A stretch of 64,000 nt of DNA from Halichondria panicea (GCF_963675165.1 NC_087377.1:4464042-4528041); one strand, 5' to 3'. Positions 1-12,086 are shown, counted from the stretch's first letter. The notes: generated by a model from the letters alone, not told the origin. Made by a program: numbers and translations.

Positions 1-361
1 TTCGGCGAGTGCAACTCCAATCCGTTACAACGTCATTCACATGTACTGTTTCAATAAGTTATAATTATTATTTTTGTTTTGGTACTTTCCTGGCCAATCC
101 TTTCACATTGCAAGTTATATAATTGTAGTGATGTTAATTATGTGCATTTTTTGCAGGCTATAGTTATGTGTTTATGACTCCCTTACAGTGTTGAGCAAAC
201 ACGCAAGTGTTGGATGTGTGGGTGGAAGTATTCCAAGTTATTCATGACCAGCATGCAGATACCAACCTGTATTTCGATTTTAAAATTCCTTATCAACAGT
301 AGGCCACTCGACTGTACATGTTCATGACGTTGTAACGGATTGGAGTTATGCACTCGCCGAA
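1..361. mobile_element. Inverted-repeat MITE (family GGCGAGTGC)
   Basis: The first ~50 bases are repeated in reverse complement at about 312-361, with a few mismatches. Both ends carry the block around TTCGGCGAGTGC and AACTCCAATCCGTTACAACG. The interior has no credible coding frame. This is the shape of a non-autonomous DNA transposon. Its left target duplication cannot be checked because the terminus lies at or near the window edge. Confidence 0.7.
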
Positions 362-1388
362 TTTCTTGTTTCTTCGCTTTTTCGCGCTTTTCTTTTCCTG
401 CATGGCAATCCTAGCAATGTTCACATTGCAAATGTTTTTTAGTTTTGATTCCCTTTCTTTTTTCATACAGTAGTACATTAATGATAAGATAAAATTAATG
501 TGACGTTGATTAATTTGTCATCGTCCTGTAATCTTGTTGAAGATAATATATAAGTGGTCATTGGACAGAATTATAATTATTATACTCCTCAATAGTCTCG
601 ATCCCAGGCCGCACTTCACTCAGGGAATTGAGGAGTTAGCCTCCTTCACCAGCATTCTTTTCTCAATAATGAAAGTGAAATACCTATGAGGAACATCAAG
701 AAGCAAGAGAAGTTCAAGAAGAGAAGACAGGACTGGAATAAACATTATTCAGTATTTTATTCAGTCATTTATCTATACTGTAGATGTACTTCCAAGTGCA
801 AAAGCATGGAGGCCTATGGTAGATCCAGTCAGTGCATACGTCTAGCATAAATAGCATACCTGAAGTGAGAGAATGCAGAGCTGAGCTGAAGAAAGGAGGT
901 TTTGTGTTTATCGATGTCACAGCCATGCCCACCTCATAAGTTGCCATGTGCGTTGCTGTGGCAGTCATTTAAAGATGGCGGAATTGCGTAGGTAAGAAAA
1001 GTGGAGCCTGAGAGGTCATCTGCCTCTTGGAAGCGAACGCAATTCTGAGAAAAACGCCCATGGTCCGGGTTCTAGTCGACTAGTGGCTGTATCTAGAATC
1101 TTCTGAACATGTCTGTACAAGGAGGAAATGCTTTCCAAGAATGTTACTTACTTACTTAGTCAGTCAGTCAGCGACGCGGTGAAATATGAAAATAGTGCAA
1201 TTTTTCAAATATCAATAGTTATCTGTATTATATTCATAGACTATAATATCACACATTTATACAGATAAAAGGCTAACTAAGCTATCTATCCAGTTAGTTT
1301 CTTGATGTGGCCTTTCCCTGCAGAAATAGAGCAGTCTAAACACGAGTCAAAATTTGTGCAATAATTGCACTGTCAACTATGTACAACC
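362..1388. other. Non-coding stretch
   Basis: No gene seen. A solitary end of the TAGTCTCGATCCCAGGCCG transposon family lies at about 593-613. A GATGGCGGAA start context followed by a good splice donor (ATG at 975, donor at 992) could be a tiny first exon and is listed separately. Confidence 0.5.
975..991 (+). other. Possible tiny first coding exon
   Basis: ATGGCGGAATTGCGTAG is followed directly by the donor GTAAGA, with an A-rich upstream context (AAAG before ATG). It would encode M-A-E-L-R and end in phase 2. It could start the CYLD-like gene downstream, but that gene's first recognised exon (3207) needs a phase-0 entry, so at least one more exon would be needed between. Weak evidence. Confidence 0.2.
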
Positions 1389-1915
1389 GTAGATAGAGTA
1401 GAAGAGGGATTGGAAACGGAAGTATACCCTCGAAGTACCATCCGTGTATCTCCGCGGTTTTAATCGAGGCTTACTTTTTAACACGAGGGCTAAACATGAA
1501 TAATTCAGGAGAATTGTTTTGCTCTCTTGTAAGAAGTCCACGAGCAGTTCTGCTGCTAAACATCAACTTTCTCTAATACTTGAGGCCATTTGGGACACAG
1601 GACACTATTTAGTTACAAAGCCTTAGCTATATCAAAGGTACTATAGGAACACAAGCATGAAAAAGCGCTCTGTGTACCTCTAGCTACTTCACGACAATCG
1701 AGATTATATTTTCTTTGTTTCCAATTGATACCTACTATCAGGGGGCATGTGATTCAGTAATGGGGGTAGCTCTGAGATGTATGCAATAAGTTTCCCGGGC
1801 TTTTGCGGGAGTTATGAGGAGATACACGGATGGTCCCAGAGCCACTACGTAGACTTCATTGTAAAACATCACGTGAATCACTTCCGTTTCCAATCCCTCT
1901 TCTACTCTATCTATG
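1389..1915. mobile_element. MITE with 8-bp target duplication
   Basis: Termini of about 35 bp are inverted copies containing GATAGAGTAGAAGAGGGATT and GGAAACGGAAGT. The element is flanked by the perfect 8-bp direct repeat GTACAACC (1381-1388 and 1916-1923). A related element sits inside the large transposon at about 16413-16868, and a single end lies near 50310-50345. No transposase is present, so it is non-autonomous. Confidence 0.8.
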
Positions 1916-1923
1916 GTACAACC

Positions 1924-3173
1924 CAGAGGAGGAATGCCAGTGTCAAAAGGTCATGCACTAATTAAAACACCACGTGGCCTTATGTTTTACATGTAAAACT
2001 GAGTTTACCCTCGCACCCCTGAGTTTATACACCATCAATAGCTTGATCCTCTTTATAATCACAACAGAAATCGGTTGACCCCAGAGGAATCAGCTTGAGA
2101 GAGGAGATCCAGGATTTAATTGCAACCTTTGACCTTTTATTGCATTCTTCAAAACCACAAGATATGGAAATTAGCCTTCCGTGGCTAGGGTATACATTTT
2201 GATGTACTGGCTTGCTGCACTGGATAGATCTAGGTATAGTAAGCTTTCCAAGCAGGCAAATAAAGAACAGAAGCGCTAAGCTGCTATATACAGCAAAGGT
2301 CAAGAACCCAGAACAAGAATGTTTAATCCTTCATTAAACGTGACCCTATTGACCCTGGCGTTCCTCCTCTGTGTACAACCTACTGGTTGTACTAATTTTA
2401 TACTAATCATTGCCGCCATTCTGCGCTATTTTGGGAACAGTAGCCTGAGAATCTATAAATAATCCGGTGCATACTCAGGTGCATTAAGGCACGTCCAGAA
2501 TCAAGAAAAGACCAACGTCACATACGTTGAAAAGTGTGCGATATTAAACATATAAATTTGACATTTTGTTTTCTCATAAAAATTTAAGTTTCCTTAATCA
2601 AAAATAAAGATCATGTGATTATCATGTGACCAATTAACATGAAATTTCATTGTAAAACTAATTATAAATAAAGCATTTGTTCCAGGTTAGTTAGATCCTA
2701 TCTTTTCCAGGAATCCTGATGTACATATTATATACTGATGAAATCCAGCTGCGCAAAAGCAGATTCATAGGTAATCATGGTCTATACAAACAACAAGCTA
2801 ATATTTACCTGAATTGTCCCTGATTTATCCTCCTAACTTTCTTGCTTGGCTGCACTCTGTCTTGCGCAGCAGGAAACAAGTTCTCTACTATCTAATAGTC
2901 TTAGTTAAGGCCTTTAATAGCTACTAGGTAGCCTACAACAAATGCTTTCAGGGTTTTACTCGATCAACTAGCTACGGTCAACTTTAATAAATTAAGTACA
3001 GTGTCATGTGACCCAAGCTCCGCCCTCACTAGTAATTGCAGACGTTTGCCACCCACGCACGTGATAAACATTCCAAAGCGATGACGTCGCGCGTATGAAA
3101 TCATTATAAAAAAATTCCATGTCATTTTAATTTGGACAGTCCTTAATACCCCTGAGTAGCCTTACATGCATGC
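1924..3173. other. Upstream region of the CYLD-like gene
   Basis: No convincing coding exon seen. A short ATG-started frame at 2320-2460 has a hydrophobic start but no support. The missing first half of CAP-Gly 1 of the downstream gene should be encoded in or upstream of this stretch, but I could not identify it. Confidence 0.4.
3055..3115 (+). promoter_or_regulatory. Candidate promoter with E-box, CRE-like and TATA-like sites
   Basis: A CACGTG E-box, a TGACGTCG CRE-like site and a TATAAAAAAA box lie in order within 60 bp, about 60-120 bp upstream of the ATG at 3174. The spacing suits transcription starting near 3135. If used, this promoter would make a protein that starts in the middle of CAP-Gly 1. 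Motif evidence only. Confidence 0.35.
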
Positions 3174-6100
3174 ATGTATACTTTCTATCTACATCTACAT
3201 GTACAGGATTCTCGTCATCTAAAAAAAGGCAATAGTAACGGTCTCTTTAGGCGGTACAGATATTTCAAGTGTGATAGAAACTGTGCTGTCTTTGTGTCTC
3301 TGGATAAGCTTGCTGCTAAACCACCTCACCAAGAGCCTGAAACAACTCACTTATTCAAAGCTAAAGCTGGTCAACATTTAGCTGTCCCTGAGGACCGAGA
3401 GGAGTTTGCCAATCCCCAGGATAAAAAGCACACTGCGAATATTAACTCAGCAGAGCTTGATCAGATAAGAGCTGCATTAAATGAAGACATAGACCTATCG
3501 AAGCAAAAGGAACTGTTGGATGCTTTCAATAAGGACTCGAAGAAGAAAGCTCAGCAAAACGAATCCAAAATAAATGTCCAACAACCTTCAGGGCAAGCAA
3601 GAGGTCACTTGATTAAAAAGCAACACTCATGGCATCCTGGAAGTGATCACACCTTATATGGTGAAAGAAAGGAATCCCCACAGAGATCTGCTACAAAAAT
3701 TCCAGTAGAACATGAGAGGGCACTTCCCATACACGCACATTCCATACAAAGGGGGCCTAGAAGTTACGCAAGAACTTATTCCCAACCGCTTACAAATCAA
3801 GACTACAACGCCTCAGTAGAAAACTCCAACCCCTACAACCAAATGGCCCCACAAAACACTGGAGAGCCAGACTATGTTAACAGAGACACAGTGGATCAAG
3901 ACTCAAGAAGTCAACAAAATCAACCGCTTCGCCTAAACCAATGGCAAAGTAACCCTGTGTACCCACAACAACCTGGTGCTGAGCACTATCAAAAAACGGA
4001 TCAGGAAATACCGTCTGGTCCAGAATATCCGAATATCCAACACCCTGGAGTCAAAAAACGTCAGTCTCATCATGATGCTCCACCACAAGTACCTCAAGAC
4101 AACGCCTTGGTAAGAAGCTCCAACCCATACAATCTGGCAGTGGATTCAACTGTTCAAGTGGCCTCTGCGAACCCGAATGACCCCCAGCACTATGAAGTGA
4201 TAAAGGGGACTGGAACTGTAGATGGAGTGGACGGTCAGGTGACTGGGATTGAAGTGGTAGGTATATCATTATTTTGCTTAATCATTTCCTCACAGGAGGA
4301 CTACATGGAATGGTGTACTGACGGAACATTTAAAGCCACAGGAGAGAAGCACTTCACCTGTAACTTTGAAAGAGGAATGCATTTCCCACAGGCTAGCCTT
4401 TGCCCCCACCAAAGGGTTGGACCTGTCTCTACACCACAAGCTGAACATGCTGCATCATCACATCGTGATCAAAATCGTGAGTAATTGATTATACTCCACA
4501 AATATATATAGCCAGTCTCAAGTTATAATCAGGATGGTTTCTATTCTATAGCTATACAAGTCCCAATGGAGGAACAATTGGACCGATTCATTGACGACCC
4601 CACTGAGCAAATGATGAGGTACATTGGAAACAGCCGTGGTATCCAGGGTCACCAAAACTCTTGCTACCTGGACTCTACTCTTTTTGGATTGTTTGCCCTC
4701 AGTGACATTTTTGACACTGTGTTCCTAGCACCAGACCAATCCATCATCACTGACCAGAACAGGAAACGTGTTGTCAACCTACTGTGGAAGGGAATCGTTA
4801 ATCCTCTCAGAAAGCAAGTTAATGGTGTGTGTATGTATTATGCTGTATACTTGTTATTTTTCAGGAATGGTGTGGTGAGGTTTGAGTCAGTGATGAAGAT
4901 GAGAAATGCTTTGGACGAACTCGGGAAAATGGAGGGAATCACTGAGAAGAAGAAAGGTGTTACTGTTTAATAGTGTATGTACGGTGTTGTGTTTAACTGT
5001 CTTTTAGATCCTGAGGAATTTTTAAACACGCTCTTCAAACATGTGCTTTACACGAAGCCATTCATCTCCATCAGGTACGTGTACGTGTATGTCTAGTGTG
5101 CACTGATGTACCGTATATCAGGTAATTTTCCTACTTGCAAATTTTTGTACGAACTATACCCATTTCGTATTTTTAATATTCGGACAGCTCAGGATAGTGA
5201 CGTAGAACCTATTGCCGTATAGAATAATTTCACAGTTTTAATTTTTAAATGGTATGCTCTATACAATACGAAAAATAGGCACCATACGAAAATAACCTGT
5301 TGTACGGTGTGTTAATTTATGCAGGCGTCCGCTTGGTGTGGAGCAAGAGTTCTTTGTCCAACTGTTTGTTGAGTATGATCCAAACCTCAGACTACCAAAC
5401 GTGGGAGACCTACTCAGGAGAATGTTCACAGAACAACGCATCTCATTCACAAAAGTATGTGGTTCAATTTATGTGCCCTCAAAGTTAGCTCAATATTCAA
5501 CTGTTTTTTCAGGTTCCCTCAAAACTTCTGATTCAAGTTTCTCGGTTTGGAAGAGAAATCCCAACATACAAGAAGATTGTTCCAGAGCTGAAACTGAACA
5601 TCAGAGAGTTGACTGACACCTACAAAAAAGGTAATAATGAAAGCACCGCGGGTGCTGATGCCTCGGTGGAGATGCCAAAACTACGTAACATAAAGCTACT
5701 AATAGCTTTTATACACATGAGGAACATTTTTGTTTTGCTGCATGCAAACTCAGAGTGGGTAATGATCGACCATGATTGTTGTTAAAAACGATCGATGCCA
5801 AAAGCTAAAATAATAGCTGCCTTGCAGCTCTCTTCTTATACTCTTGCAGCTACCAATAGCTAGCGTTTTAGTGCAGAGCTAACTACTAAGTAGAGTAGCA
5901 ACACTCGGTAAACAAGTTTGGCTACGTGCTCTTCTGAAAAGGCTGCAATGGCATTCCAAGTAAGCAAAACTAGGCATAACTCGAGAACGAAGCATTATTT
6001 TGCAAATCCACGAATTAAAATCTAAGTAAACATGACTAGAAGCCTATAGAAACTCTTACTTGCATTTGATTCATCCTTGAGCAGCTGTAGCAGTCTATAT

Positions 6101-8112
6101 ACACACACACACAGACACACAAACACACTACCGTATACCTCGCTTGCGCATGCATGCGCACCGAGGCATAATTATAGGATATCCTTGTATCTTGTACTGT
6201 ACAGGTATATCCATTATTCTCCAGCTCCACCCTGCCTTTCTTGTGGGGAGGAGTCAGCTATCAAGTGTGAGATTTGTGGTTTTCTCAGTCAGCAACAGTT
6301 TACCCACTACTGCCAGCGCTGCTCAGACCTATTCCACAATCCTTCCTACAAAGACAAAGTGCAACACAGACTAACTGCTGTTGTTGTTACTGCTACTCCA
6401 GGGGATGATCCTGGCCTGGCTGAGTTGGACCTCCTCTCTGTGATCTGCATTGAGACCAGTCACTACGTCTGCTTCACTAGAGACCCAAGAGATAAAAACC
6501 CAAAAAAGTGGATCTTTTTGGACAGTATGGCCGACAGACAATGTGAGTCAGCCTGCACTAATTGAGTCTTGTTTACACTTAAAACATGTTTGTGTGTACA
6601 GTTGACACGTACAACATTCCACGTGTGACTGACTGCACTCGTGAGCTGAATGAGTGGGTGTATGAGGGAGACCAGGACAGGTTGATCAACACACCACCAA
6701 GAAAGCTACCAGAGTTGGTCCGACGGTTCACTCAAGACATCTACATGTGTGTCTATGTTCAGCCTGATATTGCCATGTATGGAGATGGTGATGAAGCTTC
6801 AACTTCAGTTAAGGAGTTGACTGCAGTCAGTAAGAGGAAATGTTAAAGTATAAGTACAATTAATCAAACATTGCCTTTTCTAGGTGTTGTCCCAACAATG
6901 TCCGAGGAGAGCAAGGATGACATCGTTGAGGAGCTTAAACAAGAAATCACTTCTCTTCAGGTAGAAAACAGAAATCTTCAACAGAGAATCGAAACCAATC
7001 AGGCCGAGCAGTCTCAACATATCCAACTATTGGAAGCTGAAAAGCAACAGTTGTTACAACGATACAATGAGCGAGAACGTACCACCTCTCAAGAAATGGC
7101 CGAGAAAGAAGAGCAAATACAACATCACAAAATGGAAAAGCAACAATCAGATAATGAAAAGCTCGAACTGGAAAGGCGGAAGAAGTACCACAAAGCTCAA
7201 TCAAAGCGCTACCAACAACAGGCTCAGGACATGCAACGAAGGCTAGAGGTGGCAGAAAGTAAAACAAGTCAGTCAAAGTTTTCTAAGCTCCAAATTCCGC
7301 GACTAGACCAAGACTCGTGGAATGTACGAAGACATGAAGTTGTGTTACAAGACAAGCTAGGACATGGTGCTTGGGGATCAGTGTGTCGAGGGCTGTTCTG
7401 TGGTCAGCAAGTAGCAGTAAAGTGTGCACACACAAAAATACTCCACAAAAACACGATTGATCAGCTCAAGAGAGAGATTCGAATCATGGCTCATGTTCAA
7501 CACCCCAACCTGGTGCGACTGATTGCTGCTGTAGTGGACGCTGGTGTGGAGAGAGGTACTGACTCACCTCTGCTTGTTCTGGAGTTTCTTGACACTGACC
7601 TTCGATCCGCTTACGAAACGAAAATTGTCAATTTCCAAAAGGATGCTTTGTTATCGATATTTCGAGAGGTGGCTTATGCCCTCCACTACCTTCACGAGTA
7701 TCAAGAGCCCATCATCCACCGTGATGTGAGTGCTCCCAACGTCCTCCTCCAGCAAATACACCCAGGAGTTTGGAAGGCAAAACTATCTGACTTTGGATCA
7801 GCCAATCTGGTCAAGCACAGTAAAACACCGGCCCCTGGAGCTATAATCTACTCTGCCCCTGAAACCTTCCCGTCAAGGGTTGTTCAGAAACAAACAACAA
7901 AGATTGATGTGTACAGCTACGGCTACCTTCTCGTTGAGGCCATTGCCAAAGAAATGCCTTCCGATGATGAAAAGGAAACATTGTTGCTCAAAATCAAGAC
8001 TGAGTGGGTGGACATGTACAACGTAATAACGGCATGCACTGCATACGAGCAAGAGGACAGACTCACAATGACTCAAGTCCTTGAAAAACTCAATAAGCTA
8101 CCTTCTCACTAA
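3174..8112 (+). CDS. CYLD: CYLD-type deubiquitinase fused to a coiled coil and protein kinase
   Basis: Exons: 3174 (or acceptor at 3207)-4256, 4296-4476, 4552-4813, 4865-4956, 5008-5074, 5325-5454, 5513-5630, 6225-6542, 6602-6829, 6884-8112. All phases agree and sum to 1236 codons. Visible domains: second half of CAP-Gly 1 (residues ~12-45), a low-complexity linker, CAP-Gly 2 (~315-400), and a CYLD-class USP domain. The likely catalytic residues are Cys459 (NSCYLDS), His724 (ETSHYV) and Asp744 (FLDSMADR). A B-box-like zinc module of Cys/His pairs lies at ~648-692. Normal CYLD proteins end just after the motif YMCVYVQP. Here splicing continues into a Gln/Glu-rich coiled coil (~840-965) and a kinase domain (~980-1230) with GHGAWG, VAVK (Lys1006), HRDVSAPN (Asp1107), DFG (1129) and APE. 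CYLD trims Lys63- and Met1-linked ubiquitin in NF-kB and cell-death signalling; the kinase target is unknown. The true N-terminus is probably upstream, since 3207 looks like a real acceptor. Confidence 0.85.
4814..4864 (+). other. GC-AG intron of the CYLD-like gene
   Basis: The donor reads AA|GCAAGT and the acceptor TTTTTCAG. The 51-bp intron has no stop and would add 17 residues if retained. The broken copy of this gene has a normal GTGAGT donor at exactly the homologous place (9368). Splicing at GC restores the phase-2 junction seen there. Read-through as coding sequence is the alternative. Confidence 0.65.
5636..6176. mobile_element. MITE in intron 7 of the CYLD-like gene
   Basis: The left end contains GCACCGCGGGTGCTGATGCC followed by TCGGTG; the right end is CGCACCGAGGCATAATTAT. 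A near-complete relative lies at 42203-42760. Fragments are seen at 49011-49135, 21580-21785, 9770-9850, 11446-11520 and 27150-27290. It carries a (CA)n tract near its right end (6101-6129). It supplies most of the length of this 594-bp intron. Confidence 0.7.
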
Positions 8113-8559
8113 CAATAACAATTGTGTGTTTGTGCATAGTATAGTGTAGTAACAGGAGTTAACTACTCAGCAGTTTTTAGCGTGTGTGCATTTAGAATGA
8201 TCACGATGATATCCTCTGGAATATTGCGTGGGCGTGTCTTGTAATGATTTTCGTACTCTATGTCTGGAAGATAACAGATTATATAGACAATGGATAAGCC
8301 TCTATTTGAAGAAACAGAGACGGCCTTCCAGGCAGTAGATCTAGGCTCCACAGTGCAAGTGGGGCAGCCTCCTCGCTATGGAGTGGTCAAGTAGTTGGGA
8401 ATGTTCCCAAGAGGCAGTGCCTGCGTGCCTGAGCCATGCGCCAATGGCCGGCTGGTATTGAGCTGGTAAGATACTGAATTATAATAGAGCTAGCTCTGTG
8501 TACGTGTGTATATGTGTGTGTGTGCATGTGTGTGTGTATGCAATGCGTCACTGTGACTA

Positions 8560-8778
8560 CCGTATTACTAGAATATTTTGCGGGTGAAAATCTTTGCGAA
8601 TGAGCCAAATCAGCAGAAAATTTGACCCTTTTCAATTAACTAGCTAGATACATGTATTGCGTTCGGGCAAGGATCGTGTGTATTTACTGTAGGTTTTGCG
8701 GATTTTATTGTTTCGAATTGATCAACCCTCGCAAAATTCACAAATGTTTAATTCTCGCAAAACATTCTAGTAATACGG
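8560..8778. mobile_element. MITE, CCGTATTACTAGAAT family, copy 1
   Basis: The termini CCGTATTACTAGAATATTTT and the inverted form ending CATTCTAGTAATACGG bound a 219-bp element with no coding content. It sits between two exon remnants of the CYLD-like pseudogene. Relatives occur at 9433-9642, 24115-24290, 26586-26665 (inverted, partial) and 43015-43125. Confidence 0.8.
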
Positions 8779-9432
8779 CCTACCTACCTGTGCTCTCCTC
8801 ACAGGATGGGTACTGGCCTAAGGATTGTGGGGACGGATCATTTGAGGGACATAGCTACTTTACTTGTGAGCATGGCCATGGATGGATACTTCCACCCTCT
8901 CAAGAATGTCCAACCAAATCAGAGCCTGGCCAATGACCCTGTACCTGCCATCATCTGGGGCAACAGCATGCCAGCCGAGAATCGTGAGCTCCATTCGTGT
9001 AATAAAAAATAAGTTACCAAGCATCGCAATTAGGTATAGTCAGGTGACATCGTAGGACATTGTGACATTAATTATCTATACATAAATCAAATGCATGACT
9101 TTCCCCCCCCCCCCCTCCAGCACTACAGGACCCCCTGGAGGAACTGGAGGAACAATCCACAACACCCCCTGCACAGGTCTATGTGGGGGAGAAGAGAGGG
9201 ATCCAGGGTCACTATAACTCCTCCTACATCGACTCTACCATCTTTGGTCTGTTTGCCCTCAGTGATGTCTTCAACACAATGTTCCTGGCACCAGACAAAG
9301 ATGCTCCGGCCAGCAGACAAGAGTTTAAGGACCTCCTCGCCAAAAAAATAATCAATCCTCTCAGAAAGTGAGTTGTATGTGTATGTGACCTTACTCCCAA
9401 CAACCATTTCTTCATGCTATAGTATCAGGCAT

Positions 9433-9642
9433 ACCGTATTAACTAGAATATTTTGCTGGTGAAAAACCTTTGCAAATGAGCCAAATCAGCAGAAAATTTG
9501 ACCCTTTGCGATCTAACTATTGCGTTCTGGCAAGGATCGTGTGTATTTACTAGTAATAATTTAGGTTTTGCGGATTTTATTGTTGCGAATTGAACAAAAT
9601 TCGCAAATGTTTGATGCTCGCAAAACAGTCTAGTAATACAGT
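9433..9642. mobile_element. MITE, CCGTATTACTAGAAT family, copy 2
   Basis: Same family and orientation as the copy at 8560-8778, sharing interior blocks such as GAGCCAAATCAGCAGAAAAT and GGCAAGGATCGTGTGTATTT. It lies between the third and fourth exon remnants of the CYLD-like pseudogene. Confidence 0.75.
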
Positions 9643-9761
9643 ATTCATTATTTAAGTAGATCTATTGACATTCATTATCAGGAATGGAGTAGTGAGGTTT
9701 GAGTCAGTGATGGAGCTGACGAGAATGATTGAGGACCTGAAGAGACAGCAACAGCCTTCAA

Positions 9762-12086
9762 GTGAGTCAACCTAGCCATAACTCGAGAAAGAAACTTTAG
9801 TTTGCTAATCCACGAATCGAGAACGTGGCTAGAAGCCTATAGAAGCTGGAACACTGCAAAAAATTTTGTTTGAAACTACATTCCATAATCGTTTTAACAT
9901 TATTCTTAAACAGTTGAATCAACTTAATATTTAGTAAAATAAAAAGACAACGTTAAAATAATCAGTATATGTGGTTTTAACTTAAAATATTGTAGAATCA
10001 CACAATGTCTTTTATTTCTACAATAATTTACATAGAATCTATTATTGATATCTTAAATCAAACTAACAAACTCATTTTGATTAAATTATATTTGAAACTC
10101 TATCATGCAGCATGTTAGAATACAATATATAAATTTAGATTTAACAATAATAATATTAATTTTGTTCTAACACAGGCACACATATAATTATATACAATCA
10201 ATATTTTTAACAATCCATTTATAATAGCATGAGTGATGTGAAATTATATATACAGTCATGAATATTGTAAGCAAGTTTGCATAGAACCATAGATATAGAG
10301 GACCTAGAGAAACTAAATGAAATTGTGGGCGTGGCTATGCTAAGTCTAAGATTGCGCATGCTCAGTAGATCTAGATCTGTGAAACCATGTGCTCCAAAAA
10401 AAGAGAAGACACCCTTACTATAATTATGCTGGACATTTGCTGCTATAAATCTGACTGTGATGATACTTCTGTGAGAGGTGAGGGACAGACATGAAGTGTT
10501 CTCAACAGTATAATTATAAAACTTTAATAGGTATGACTGTGACTCGACTACACCAAGTGGATGATGATACTTCTAGTTCTGTAAGAGGTGAGGGACAGAC
10601 ATGAAATGTTCTCAACAGTATAATTATAAGGCTTTAATAGGTATGACTGTGACTACACCAAGTGGATGATGATACTTCTGTGAGAGGTGAGGGACAAGCA
10701 TAAAGTGTCTAGTTTTCTGGTGAACACTGTCACTGTCAATATACCTCTAAGCATATACTTTTTCCTACAGAAATTCCTTAAACTGGCAAGCTTGACATGC
10801 GAGAACAAACGAAACAAACAGACGAATGGATAGAAGTGGCGTCATTGTTGGATATCCTCTCGGTGATTGATAATACACGGTAATAATTAATATCAATAAC
10901 AATGATGTATTTACTATTATAGGTGGACTCTGCATGGTCAAGAGTGATCGGTTTGTCCAGTATGTTAAACCAAGGAGAATTACTATTATTAATTTAAAAC
11001 TGTCCTTCTAATTTAACATTGTATACCATTGTCTCACTCAGTTGTCACGAACGTTTCCTATCACTATTTTTGTATTAACATGTTATTTATTGAATTGAAT
11101 AATAATTGTTATACCGATTCATTTGTAAATCGTTGTTTTAGGAATTTATTTAGCTATAATGAGTCTTATTTATTATAATAAGTATTTTCTTAATGGTTGT
11201 TTTAATGTATGGCTTAAGTAGATTTGACAATAAAACACAATAGTTTTAACCTAGCAATAATAATGTTAAAACTACATTTATACATTAATACTTATAAGTA
11301 TTTTTAAATAGTTGTTATAATTATTACATAAAAGTTGAATTGACGCTTTTTGTACTTCGTTAAAGCTACATTAATAAATGTCACCTCAGTTTCAATTGTT
11401 TTGACCATTAAAAAAATTGTTAAATTGATTAATTTTTTTTGTAGTGAACAGACACACAGACACACACACAGTCAGCTTTACCGTATCCCTCATGCGGCTA
11501 CGCCTCGAGGCATAATTATGCTAGTAATTTTAATATGCAACTGGGATTGTGCTATAGACGTATGGGGAGAGTTGGCGTGCCTCCAAAGATCTAACACACT
11601 GTTTTTGATTATCAAGGTCGGACATCTATTAGCTATAATTATATACCCACGGTTAGCTTTAGTGCAGTCTATGCATGCAACAAGCAATGGACCAAATTGG
11701 AAACTATATATTGGATGGCACTGTGTTACGTAATAAAAAAACATGTGGGAGCAACACGGAAGACGGTAAGCTGATCACGAAGCTGAAAACCCTGTTTAAG
11801 CTAGTTTTATAGAAAAAAAATGATGAATCACGAGTATTAGAGTTAGTATAACAATTTAATTGTCATTGCACACTTCACTGATGTGCAGATTTGATGGATA
11901 TCATTGGCTGTAGGTCACATGATCAGCAATGTAACATATTCCGCCGGGGCAGTTGTTAGAAAATAAGCCACGACGTGCAATTACTGCATGGTCCAGATGT
12001 GCTATATTAATTGCACTGCTTCACTGTACAAAACCCCAGTGCTTGTGATGAATGATGTGTACATGTATACAGTACTTGAATTTCAG
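9762..12086. other. AT-rich intergenic stretch
   Basis: No gene seen. It holds a MITE fragment (about 9770-9850), the tandem repeat at 10457-10710, and an end related to the GAGGCATAATTAT MITE family near 11490-11520. The base composition is strongly AT-rich, with many ATAATTAT words. Confidence 0.5.
10457..10710. repeat. Tandem repeat, ~110 bp unit, about 2.3 copies
   Basis: The block TGATGATACTTCTGTGAGAG ... TCAACAGTATAATTATAA ... AGGTATGACTGTGACT recurs at about 10457, 10563 and 10665 with small insertions. No coding frame persists across units. Confidence 0.8.

Larger units (their letters stand above)
8290..9761 (+). pseudogene. Partial tandem copy of the CYLD-like gene (pseudogene)
   Basis: Four exon-like blocks match the intact gene upstream. 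8290-8465 is the first half of a CAP-Gly domain, with a TAG stop at 8392 where related proteins have Trp, and a later frame change before the conserved AGIEL at 8451. 8805-8983 is the second CAP-Gly half (CGDGSFEGHSYFTC) with an in-frame TGA at 8937 and a frame change. 9121-9367 is the USP start, and 9682-9761 is the next USP exon. Splice positions and phases match the intact gene. The catalytic motif reads NSSYIDS, so Cys is replaced by Ser. No later USP exons, zinc module or kinase follow. Several separate breaks argue for decay of an old tandem duplicate. Confidence 0.8.

Noticed and set aside
10457-10710. CRISPR-like array
   Set aside because: Only about two units of ~110 bp, no spacers, and the genome is eukaryotic.
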